Part shown: one piece after another, positions 46,895 through 58,363 of the stretch
Numbering within the stretch: position 1 is the stretch's first letter
Layout of the letters: the number at the start of each line of letters is the position of its first letter
Origin: Haemonchus contortus
Lineage: Eukaryota; Nematoda; Chromadorea; Rhabditida; Trichostrongylidae
Assembly (NCBI GenBank): GCA_000469685.2
Contig: LS997562.1
Coordinates: 19,869,920 to 19,933,919 of the forward strand
DNA: 64,000 bases
Reading direction: 5' to 3'
Notes under the pieces: model-generated
What the model was told of the DNA's origin: nothing
Database searches by the model: none
Seen by the model: only the letters and a program-made list of their open reading frames with translations
Program-made: the position numbers and the translations under genes

Positions 46895-49800
46895 ATGAAA
46901 ATGCTTCCATTGAATGACGTTGCGACCTCATCGTGCACAGATGGCCCCGACGACGACCCATCTATGCTGCAGTCGACGTCGTCAACCAGCTCGCGATTGC
47001 CAGTTTGTTTAAATTTGTCTACCATACTCTTATCAAAGCTGCTTCATGTTTTTTTTCACTATTAAGTCAAAGTAATTATCCGTGTAGTTGCTGTTGTAAA
47101 GCTAAATTTCCATATCCTTTCCGAAAACTCAGTGACTTTCTACATTTGTAGACACATAAAAGAGCTTAGTCAGTTAGCAGCCATAAAAAGTTACGTCAGA
47201 GCGCGCTCTCTCGAAATGGGAGTTCCACGCTGGTTCTAACTTCTATTACGATAATTATTTGTTTCAAAAAATATTCATAAATTGCTTTGTATAATTTGTG
47301 GAACCGTTTTGAAGAAATATTTCCAATTTCAAGTCTCAAATTATATCACCGTCGGAGTCAGCGGGTCGCCCATGGTATCATGGCGAGATTTCGCAGACGG
47401 AGGCCGAAGTGCTACTTGATGTTGCGCAGCCAGGCCGATTTCTTGTGCGTAAAGCTGGTCCTACTCGATACTTTCTATCCTGTGTAACCGACAACCACTT
47501 ACTTCTCCATTTGCCGTGAGTGTAGTTTTCAAATGGGTTTTTCATCTTGTAGTGGCAAGAAAAGGCTTGGATACTTTTTTAAGGCCAAAATATTGCATTT
47601 GTGTCATCGAGAGAAGAACCTTTTGTACTCATCAGTTTTTCAGGATCCACCAACTGGGCCGCTTTTTCTATTTGAACGCGGGAAAGTTTACCACATTAGC
47701 TGAAGCTGTGCAACATCACTGTGACATGGTGGATACAGCTGAGCCAGTACAAGCTCAGTCATCAGCTTTGAATTCTCCATACATGCCTGTGAGTTACTGC
47801 ATTAATGAGAACTTTGAAGGTATTATAAAGCTCTTCATGTCTATTTTCGTCTTGGGATGTGCATTCACTCCTTTCGAGAATCATAGTGGCTTTCAAACGA
47901 AATTTCGGTCGGTTGAATGCCTTGTAACGGCAGATTTGATCATCGTATCGTGCGTGTGGTAGCGCCATCACTAAGCTTGGTATGCTGTGCTTATGAATTT
48001 TCTCTAAATGTTTGTCATATCCCGACCAGTTTTTTGTCTTCAATATTTGTTGTACTTCACAAATCAACCTCGGGGAAAAGGATGAATCGCGGTTGTGGCA
48101 ACCAGCGTTGTGCAAAGAAATTGAGTGATGCTTATGCTCATGATTTTCGGGGTCTGGATCTGCTGCGCTTAGTCTTAACAATGGTCGTTCATGAAGATTC
48201 AATCTTTCCCTTCGACTGCTTCAGTGTCGCAGCTTCTTTTTTATAACTCAGTGATCCGATTAGTCAGCTGAAGCCGTGGATGATAATTTTCAATGCTGCC
48301 CAGTTGTGATAACATCACATCGGAATTCGTTATTAATGACACTTTTTATCTTCGTGAATGTAAAGCATTGGTCATCGTCAATAAGATGATGATTAGGGGC
48401 CAAGTAGCTCATGACCTCTGAGGTCTTTTATCAGCATTGTAAGCTGTGATAATTTTCTTCCAAACGGCAGCTGTCGATCCGGTCCCGTCGTTTTCCCCCC
48501 AATGCAGTAGGAATACTTCATTCTAGGTAAAAAGAATAATTCCTCCCTCTTATAGCTCCTATCAGTCCTTATCTGCTGTTATCACGTTTCTTTCACAGAC
48601 CATGTTTGCTCCCGACACACCCTCACAGAGTGACATGGTTCCACTGTTAACACGATGGGCGTAACAGACTCAGTGGCTCTTACCTCATGCGGCCCTGATC
48701 AGGTGTTATCAGTTGTTATAAGTTCCTTTTGCTGATTATTTGCAATCGCTTCATACCTCACATCACCCATCAAAGAGTGGCCTCCAGGAAGGGGGTAGCA
48801 GATGGAGCGGCCATTGCTTTCGATGGCTCCTATTCGGCTTTTATCAACTACCATCGGTTCCTCAGTTAACCACCTACATTCCCGTCACTTCTCATATCCC
48901 AATTTTCAATGTGAGGGCAGGTGTGAAGGTCCCAATTTGAAGTGAGAAGCGCGAGGGTTCGAGTTTTTTTTGCGCTTTAAGACCCCTTATCAGCTTCTAT
49001 CAGTTGTCATTACTTCCTGTCTCCTGCCATCACTGTTACCATCCTTCCAAATTTCGCACATTAAGTCAAGGGAAGCAAGAATTAATGAATTTTCGTTCAT
49101 CTACACATCTTACAAATCATATAGCAAGATAGTGTGAACACATGTGATGGCTAAGAAAGACAAGGAAATTCCGAACATGAAAAACCATCAATAGAGTGCC
49201 TACCACTTTTAAAACAAAGGGGTGAATATGTGAATCACTTAGCTGTGGAGCAGCTGGAACTGTTGCGGGGTAACTTAATTATTGGGGAATAATACCCCGA
49301 GTCCCTGATAAATCGTCCTCCTTGCGAACGGAGCTACTGCCGAAGCCTTCTGCGAGCAACTTAACGGCGTCTTTCAGCTGCTTTGCATGAAAAACAAAAT
49401 AAAGTTGACAGTTACACACTTCTATACCACAGTTACCACTCAGTCAAAGTAGTTATCCTTCTGCGGGCTCCAGCATCCTTGCCTACAGGTTGTTTCATAA
49501 GCGCCTGAATGACTGTTTTCGGGTTGTGATAACAATACTAGAAGTGGTTTACCTAATAGTTACTTGCTTATTGTGTTCGGAAGCAAATGAAGGCGGAATG
49601 CGATCTCTGCTATACCCAATGAGACAGAGGGAAAAAGTAAAAATATGCGAGTGAACCTATTCTAATTTCATTTTCGAAGAAGCTCTGAGAATTTTCTGAT
49701 CATCTGGAGAATCGTTAATTCTTTATCTGCACCTTGTGTCATATTATTTCGAGCTCGTTTTTCAGACGACTCGCACTGCTCAAATGCGGCGATATCTAGC

Positions 49801-52800
49801 TCTTTCCAAGTGTGATGATGTAGCAGACAATGATGAATTAAGGTAGGCTGATCAAATTTGTTCTGTTGTGGCAATTCTTAATTTCAGATTACTTTAATTC
49901 TATTATTGTACTTAATGCTATTTTCAGTATCTCGAGAGGTGATGTGATAACGCAGTTACATGTGCTCGAAGGAACTTTTATCTTAGCAAGGAACGAAAAC
50001 ACGGGTCAAACGGGTTACTTGTCTGCGAAAGCCGTCGCGCCTATTGTGAGTTGTTAACTTATCTGAGCCTTTCAAAATATGGGAAACGAATTTGCTAAAT
50101 TCCATCTGCCTTCTGGAAAAGCAGCTTGAAGGGTGTATGACTCTTTTGTATCGTTTCCCTCTTAATACTACATTCTTAGTTTTGTCGGCTTAATATATAT
50201 TCGGAGTCTTTGAAACGAGGTACTTAGCGGATATTGCGATGTCATGTGCTTTGTGTTATACATGTATTTCGTTCTAATAGGTTAATTTCCATTAAACTAT
50301 AAAATATGCGCATTCACAACCATTCTTTCGCAATCTTTTATTGGCCTATGATTGCCATTATAATCATGATTGGAAAGTAGTCTTTCTGAAAGATTTTCTG
50401 GTGGTAGGATTCATTTCTGCCGTTGGAATGCTCTGGCGTTCAACCTTTGGTCCACCAAATTCGGATTTCTTTGCCAATTAGGATTTATTACGTAGTGTCA
50501 TTTGAAGGATTCCGCCTTCGTTGAACCTCGACCAAAACAAAGACAGCTAGCTCTTGTATACTTCTTCCGATTAAAGTTCATGAAAAAGACAACTAATGAG
50601 AAAATCTGTTTGTTTGAAATGCCATCTTATCCCCTACTTCAACCTTTCCAAGAGATGAACCTCTATTGTCTTGCGCTCTTTGTTAATGCCCCTACCTTTC
50701 CAATTCTCACAATACGTGTACTTGAGCTCAAGAGTCCGTCTGTATGTCTGTCATGAGATTCGGTATTTCCTCAAGAAGCGAATGTTTAAGGTGGGTACAG
50801 GGCTGTATCAGCATATCACGTGTGATCTCAGCAAAGCGAGGGCGGGACATGAATCGAAATGGGATGTGCTGAGAGCAAAATTCTAACTTGCTTCCAGAAA
50901 AACCAGATACGAGAAATGAGCAAAAGTGAGGGCTGTCGAGTAAAATTAGGTAGTGGAAACCTGTCCCTGCTAGGCAGGGTGCCCTCAACGTGTGCAGTAT
51001 TTATTGCATGAAATCCCAACCCAACTCGCAAATACTGAAAACTGTTAGGCAAGCTCAAACAAAGCGAAGCTCCACCTAGGCGCCGCGTACTCTTAATCAA
51101 AAGGCACTTGCGCTGTAACTCATAGATTCGTTCGAACGTTCTAGAATCCGGAACAAGTGGTTAGAGAATATCAGAGAATATCAAAGTAAGGGTGGGCAGA
51201 GGGTGCTGACATGGTTAAGCTGTCGGTCCTTAACGAAATTTTCATTTCTGTCACTTCCCCTATGCCCTTGTCAATTCATCTTTCGCTCCCGCACCGTCAT
51301 AGCTATGCCATCGCAGTTGAGGGAACACGATGCCTGCGCTTGTTACTCAAAATATCACCTTAATCAATTATTCGCTTTCTGTATTATCAGTCCATGTCCT
51401 CTCCAACGTTATACTCATCGAAAGAGGAATTGCGTTCGGAACTCAGCAATATTTTTTTTTAACTCCTCCTCTCAAATTTTATCACTTGTCAACACTTTAC
51501 ATCACACATCGTCTATGTTTCCCACCCACCCCATGCTGTAGTTGTAGATGCAAATGCAAATGACAATCTTCCTTTCAAAGTTCTGCCTCTTTCCAATCTT
51601 CATCATTTGCTGTCTTTGACCATCTCTCATCTTATCCATCACATACTTTCAAGAAGGAGCCCCTCATGTTTGGTGACGGAAGCCGTAACGCATTTATTGA
51701 TAACTCGCTTTGAAGGCCTTTTATCAGCCCTTATCGTTTGGTATCATTTTCTATCATCATACGTCCAATCCCGTGACATCCAGCATACGTGTGGCTAAGC
51801 TTGGCTGTTATCAAAAATGTTTCAAAGAATTCAGTAGCTTCTGCATCATTAAGAAACTGGATTCATTAAATGACTTGTTTCGATTTTCAGCTGTCAGAGT
51901 CGCTTTGCGTGCAAGAATTGCCATATTTCCACTCCGTTGTGACTACGGATGCGTTGAAAATGCTGACAACAGGTGAGCCTCTTGATCTATCTGTATCTCA
52001 TGTTTCTGTCTAAGCGTTTCTCTCGAATTCGAAACATATACTTAATATATGTGATGAGTAGATTCGAAACTATGGTTTTCAAATATGGCTCCGAAACATC
52101 ATTTTTTACCCTACTAAAATTTGTTGATGACGTTTTGGGCATAACCGCGTTCCTAGATCCGCTAATGCTATAGACACATATGAGTTGATCAATAAGTCCT
52201 AGATAGTAAGGTCGTAGAGAGGATAGTAAGGTCCTTTCGATGCTTGCTTAGTGAGATGGTCTATATAGGCGGGTGAGAGATTGCAAAAATGTCTTATTCA
52301 CGATCGTTGGCAAAAAACTAGGAGGAAGAGAGTACACTAGTGTGTAGGCTTTGTGTGAGTAGGGTAACGATGACCTTTATGCGACTATACCCCTTATATT
52401 GCAATAGTTCAGCTAGCTCGCTTCTGCGCACCTAGCTTGAATCCGATCTTTCCGATCGTGAAATTACGTCTCAGTCTAATTTGAACTTCCTTGAGTAATC
52501 TCGCTCAGTGCTGATTTTTGTTGCTTGACCTCTATGTGTCCTTTACGATATTTTCATGATACAGGTTATTTCGATCATTTCGAACGAAACAAAAAATCAA
52601 TGCACATTCCTTTTTTGTCCGGGTTATAGTGCCGATTAGTCTTAACACTTTTGCTATTAGGGTGTGCGGAAGTTTTGAGAGAATGCTGTCACTTTTCGAA
52701 CATAAAATAACTACAGCAGTGAAGTTAGATCAGTAATCAAGATACTGACACTTCATGGGCAAAATGTCCCTCCATTAAACAGACAAAAGGAAAGGAAAGG

Positions 52801-55800
52801 AGGAACCGCTTATGCCATCCCTCCCAAAGGAAGAGAGGCGCGGCGCAATCCGTTCATCTATTACCTACATGACTTCACACCCGAAGGCAGACGAGCTTTA
52901 ACGGCGTTGCGAAGGCACCGCCATAGATGAGGGACAAGCAAGCTGGAAATCTAAATAATTAGTAACGATTACCCCTTCCATGCTGTTCCCATCATGACGA
53001 TATCTTACTCCCCTCATTTTTCGCAAAATCGGCAGAATTCCTCACCTTCTTCGTTTCACACGCACCATCCTTCACCAATACTTCCGCTGTTCAGCTTAGA
53101 GGGGGTACCTCAAATTTATCGTGAGCTGTGCGTTTACAGTGGCTGTGAGTTTACTTGATGATTATTTTATTTAGCGGTGAAAGTGTCAGTAGTGTGTAAA
53201 GGTAGCAGTTGAGTGATAGCGCAAGTCATACAGCGCACCCCTAGCCGTCGTCTTACTTAACAGATCCATGATCGCAGTTAACTACATGGCTTATTAGCCA
53301 GTTTTTCTGTTCACCTGTTTGTCTTCCCGTCGGTATTCCTGTTTATCTATCTGTCTGCCGGCCTACCTATGTAAGTGTGTTTGCCTGTTAGCCAGCATGC
53401 GGATAGAGTAGCATAGCAGGTGAGTTTTGGTGAGCTGCCGATCGTTAACTATACCTGGTCGATTCTTCTAGCGATGTTACTCAATAGCGATATTCCTCCC
53501 GCTATTGTGTATACACTTCTACCATTTAGTAGACACATATGTGATTTATACACAGTCATTTCACGAAAATCTAACGTCGTATTTTGAGATCTGCTGTTAA
53601 AGCATGTCTCACTACAATGAAATGAGAATTCGTATCTTGTTTGTCTCAATATTGTGCTGATAAGGACATATGTTGATGTTTACCGCTTTCTGAACAGGGA
53701 AACCAATCGATTTCGGAGCGTTATTTGCATATTTTTGTTTGTGAGGAGACTCTGTGCTGCCCTATATAGCATACACTAAGTGCACTCGTAATCCCTACAC
53801 GTGATGTTGTGATGTGTCTGGGAGATAGTTTGAGTAATGCACAAGAAGTGGAAGGCGTGGCGCTGCGACGGAGCACAATTAGTGTTAGGACGTAGTGGAA
53901 ATTTTTTCAATCTTTCCGGTATATAGATCATCTCACCTTTTTTCTATTGCAATTAACGTATGCTCAAAAAATTGGCAACTTGTTCTTAGTCCTGCTTAAC
54001 CATTCTCGTGAGGCAACGTCGTTAAGATGGTACAGTTTTTGACAAGGGTGGTGTTCTGAGTGTGCTCGAGGAGGATGGGTGTTAGTATCTTATCGTCAGC
54101 TCCTTTTGTCCGCACGTTCTCTTATTTTCCAACGCGTTTTCTTACTCAGAGAGCGTATCTAATTTGCTCAAATTTTGTGGCTAGATGGTGTCAAGTGGTT
54201 CGAGCTGACTACAGCACACATACATTGTCCGGGGATCAAACCCCAGATCGATGTACCTGGCCAACTGAATCCTATACTGCTATAGGTCAACAAATTGCTA
54301 CCAGATTTTTCTGAGAGAATTATAGCGCCTACCAATTCATTGGCTGGCCGTCACAAGTAATATGTGTTGGAATTGCCACTGAACTGAACGTTGCTATGAT
54401 GTTGAGTGTAGGTCAATTGCCTGAGCGCAACCCGAGTGGTACATATCAAGGCCAATTCTTTGTTCCTATTCTTTAGTCTTTTATTTCCAGTCTTCAAGGC
54501 CCCATGTTAACTTAACAATTAGTCTTTGATGCATCTCTTAGAACACATTATACATTTCTTGCCTGTCTATCTATCGATACAAATGCAGCGTTAGTTCTTT
54601 CCTTTGAACCTTTTCAATCACTGTTTGAACAGAAGCAACTTATATCTTTGTTATGCTCCATATACGTTACTGCCTAACCTTTTCTGCCTCAATCTTAAGG
54701 TCTTTGAAATAATTTGTAATATTGACGGTTCGATTTTCGAACTGTAGTGTCTAAATGACTTTTTGAGCTTTGGGTATGTTAGAGGAAAGGGACTCGTTGA
54801 TATGCACCTATGAGGGTGCGCCTTTCCTACCAAACAAGGTGCTAACTCGCTTGGTCACTTTTTTACAACTTCATATTTTTTTGATATTATCTTTTTTAGT
54901 TGGTGCTGGTGCATTTCTCGTGCGAATATCAAGTCAAGGAGCAGATGCTTTCGCACTTCTGGTGAATACGCGAAATAAAATAGAAAAGTTCCTGATACGT
55001 GGCGCTGCGGAAGGCACAGACGGCTTCCTTCTCGCGGGACGACACTTCCCGTCCCTACAGCATATCATTGACAGGTATGGTGGCCGTATTTCCGATGAGA
55101 CAAAATCTTTCAACGTTTCCAGTATTCAGTATGAAAGTTTATGTTGAATCCTGGAAGAGCTGCATTTCATAGATTTAATAGTGAAACCCAAATGTTTTTA
55201 GGAATGGAACGTATCAGTAAACATGCAGCACCACTTGGGTAGTTAACGTTCATTTAGTGGTGTTTTAGTATTTTGGTGCGCTTGCACTTGTTTCTTGTCA
55301 TGCTTGAAGTACATCAGATGTCGTATTGTCGATTAGATTGTCTACAAGTAGCCGTTTTCTTTTGAAGAAAATCATCCCTGTTTGCAGATACTGCGTCCAT
55401 CCCATCGCAAGTGATGTGCGTTTAACGCACGCTGTTCTACCGCCACAACCGTCATCACGTCGTGCGAGTGCGAGTGTCGAAAATGATACGGCTCAACAGG
55501 TCGCAATGCCAAATCCAGATTGGTCCCCAAATCTCACGTCAATAGAAGCAACTGATGATTACGTCAACCATAACTGTGCCTCTCATACGGTTGCTGCTGT
55601 TCAGGCGTTACGAAAATGTGAGCTCATTGACCACTTGTTTTACAAAGTTTGTCTGTTCAATTTAAAAATAATTCGATGTTATCGGCTTTCAACAAAAGGG
55701 GCACGAATAAATGATTCAGTGGACGGCTCAAGCTTACATGGCCTTCAATTCATCTCATTTCAGCTCGCGAAGAGAAAGCTTGGAAGCCTTGTTGGCTGAC

Positions 55801-58363
55801 GCTATGTGACGACCCTAACGGTGGATGTGAACTTGTTATTGCTGACGCAGAAGCGGTACGTTTTGAAGTGAAAACGTTCGTGGGGTATAGTTTGCAAGGA
55901 AGCAGATCTGAGTGATAGGGTAAATTAGAACAGAAATTTCGTAAACGATGGGGAAGGACGGGTGGCGCTAGACAGACTGCTAGGGGTGCTATATGGGTAT
56001 TTTGTTGATATGTCATTGAATCAGGTAACTCCAAGGAAACTTTTTGCTTATGCTCGGTAGACTACGGGGAGGAAAACAAGAAAAACCCGGCTAGCTTTGC
56101 CAGTAAAGGGGCACTGAGATTATTCAGACTTGGTTTCGAAGTATTCTAATTGTATAATCTGAGATAGACAAGTCTTTTTTATCGATTGAAGCACTTTTAG
56201 AGTGCCAAAGCACGCCTCATACTCGATTTGGCCTATTGTGTGATGTATCTGCTCGACGACTCGGTATTCGCTCGTGAAGGCTGCATATTTCTCTCACAAA
56301 CAGATATCGATCTATCAGGGGTGTATATTTGTTTCCGGCCAACACATATACTCATTAAATGGTTGGAGTTATTAAGGTGAGTTTTGCTTAAACTATCACT
56401 AATCATTTTGCATGGAATAAAGTAGTTTGTCTTGTGTTTTCATTAATAAAGCATTTATTGACTATATTTAGACCACGCGTATTGGGTCTTCGAACAGGAG
56501 CAGTTCCAGTAATGATCGGTTTACAGTATGAACCTCCTAAACAGTCATTTGTAGCTGTTTTACAACTTCACATAGATAAATATAGGTACGATTGATGTAA
56601 TGCAAGTATTCATCTTTTCACCCTACGCTTAATTGTTTTGGTTTGATCTTTCAGGTGCGAATCCATAAAATCTGATGGGTTCTATTCGGCATACGGGATG
56701 CTATGTGGAGTGAAAGTATGCCATATTTATTTCTGAAGTAACTACATTTTAAAACTTGGACTTTAGGTATGTTGTACCCCCGTGATAATGGCATCATTGA
56801 GTAAAGGCTCAGTGTCATCTGTTATTTTCGACTGTTCCTTCCTCCTACCGTGGGTTCTTCAACTTGCTTCTCGTTAAACTATTGTCATTAATCCATTTAC
56901 AGACTGGTGCCTCACGAAAATGGTACTCTACAGTTCTCGATACTATCTCACTCAGGAGGCGGTAAAAAGAATAGACCTTTCGGTGTCTCGGCATTGTTCC
57001 CTTTACCTGATTCACGACCGCTTGCCGATTCGCCAGAATCTGGTTTCTCTTTTCGAGCAGTCCGACATCGTATTCGTGTGCTCGGTCAGGCTCAATATAC
57101 GCCATTGTTGGATTATTTGAGGTGAGTGTAAAGTCACAGGTTATGTGTTCCCTAATCGAATAGATTGCCGTCGAGATAAGTGCCAACCTAATCCTTAAAG
57201 GTGTCAGCTTCCTCACTGCTAATATCCATCAGTTTTCTATGATTTCGAGACTTTTTGAAACCCAGTTGTACGACTAATCAAAGGTAGACCGCCCAAATCA
57301 TTGCAACCGTTGATTTTTTAGAAAAGGAACTGTGGAGCTGTTCGAATGGGCATCAGATGCCTTGTCAATACAACAGCGTTCGTTGATGTGCTGGTCTATC
57401 GTTTCATTGCTCCTACCAGATCGTGATGAGCTGCTGCAGTTCATAAGGTAACCATTCAAGCAATATCTATTGTTCATGTTTGTGGAAATTGTTTGTTGTG
57501 TTTCAGTCGGCTTTTACGGCGAGTGTTAGCATCGTGTTCGGCAGAAAATGTCATGCGACAAGACTCTTTAACAACAACATTACTGACACAAACGTTGCGT
57601 ATAGCTGGTCGATCACGCTTGGAAGATGCGCTTGACTCTGCTGGAATATCAAATATCAAGCTGCTACAGGTTTGTGGTACCTTGTTGATCTTTACATTTT
57701 AGTTATAATAGTGTGACAAACTCCATTTTACAGCCGGCGGATATAGATAATGTGATTGAAATGCTTGATAGACTTGTTTCTCCAAATTCACTTGTGAACG
57801 ATCTTCTCGTAGCAGTTGCCCGTGTAGCATATGAACGATTTCCAGATGAGCCGCATTTGTTAAGAAGAGTTTTGAGGTTAGTTTTCTTTGACTGATGATT
57901 TCCCTTTGAAATTTTTAGTTGAGTAACGGCTCATTTTTGCTGACAAGTGTTTTTGTTCGCTCTACTTTCTCAAGCCCTAAAATATTTTAAAAAAAATACA
58001 TAATTTTTAGCAACGTGTATGTTCTGCGATTTGTCAATCCGTTATTGATATCCTACATGAGTGGTGAGTTGAATTATTCTTTTGATTGCTGTGGTTTTTT
58101 GTTTTGACTTTGTATACTTAGATTATTTCCAATGGTTTTGTTTGCTTACTTTGTTTGCATAATTAGGTAACCTGATGAATCAGCAGTTGGCAAAGGGTGT
58201 ACAGGCTGCGGCAAACGTTGCTGCAGCGGCATCTCCACGATTAGAGGATGTTACGATTGGATCTCAAAGCCTACGTGCTCTTTTTGAACGTCTCAGAGTT
58301 GCTGCTACAGAAACAGAGGCGAGAATTTCTTTATATATTGACGGTAATCGAAGAAAAGAGTAA
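46895..58363 (+). CDS. RASA1: p120RasGAP-like Ras GTPase-activating protein (SH2-SH3-SH2-PH-C2-RasGAP)
   Basis: Binds phosphotyrosine proteins and speeds GTP hydrolysis by Ras. Nineteen exons join in phase to 847 aa: 46895-47002, 47334-47515, 47644-47788, 49766-49842, 49928-50045, 51891-51972, 54900-55074, 55388-55617, 55764-55855, 56201-56376, 56472-56585, 56655-56715, 56767-56849, 56903-57121, 57322-57447, 57507-57669, 57734-57876, 58011-58063, 58167-58363. SH2-1 is ~50-130 (WYHGEIS; FLVRK, Arg75). SH3 is ~153-208. SH2-2 is ~222-305 (FLVRI, Arg246). PH is ~374-462. C2 is ~490-600. RasGAP is ~622-847: Arg680 in NVMRQDSLTTTLL aligns without gap to the human arginine finger (FRATTLAST), and VLRFVNP (769-775) replaces the usual FLR motif. 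The SH3 lacks the usual binding Trp (EGTFILA). The protein is shorter than human RASA1 (1047 aa), mainly at the N terminus. The exon 2 acceptor (TTTCAAG) is weak. A donor at 58344 could give another C terminus. Confidence 0.94.
47789..49765. other. RasGAP intron 3 with TTATCAG-rich repeats
   Basis: Phase-0 intron between the first SH2 exon pair and the SH3. The 48420-49010 stretch repeats TTATCAG/CTATCAG words (for example CCCCTTATCAGCTTCTATCA), which occur in inverse orientation at 44170-44500. No coding exon is needed here by phase or domain order. Confidence 0.5.
53101..53131 (+). repeat. Dispersed repeat core ATCGTGAACTGTGCC (copy 7)
   Basis: The segment reads GGGGGTACCTCAAATTTATC then GTGAGCTGTGC, with the same GGGGTACC lead-in as copy 2. 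Confidence 0.55.
54170..54430 (+). mobile_element. Diverged SINE copy
   Basis: Weak but collinear similarity to the SINE at 14174: a tRNA-like head (TGGTGTCAAGTGG, GGATCAAACCCC), then GATCGATG, ACCAATTCATTGGCTGGCC and GAATTGCCACTGAACTG. The B box is degraded, so it should be inactive. Confidence 0.45.

Larger units (their letters stand above)
51973..54899. other. RasGAP intron 6 (2.9 kb)
   Basis: Splits the second SH2 domain just before its phosphotyrosine-binding strand. It contains a dispersed repeat copy (53101) and a worn SINE (54170-54430). No ORF looks real. Confidence 0.7.

Noticed and set aside
47762..48202. Minus-strand ORF of 146 codons
   Set aside because: It overlaps RasGAP exon 3 and intron 3, has no recognisable domain, and no exon structure on that strand supports it.
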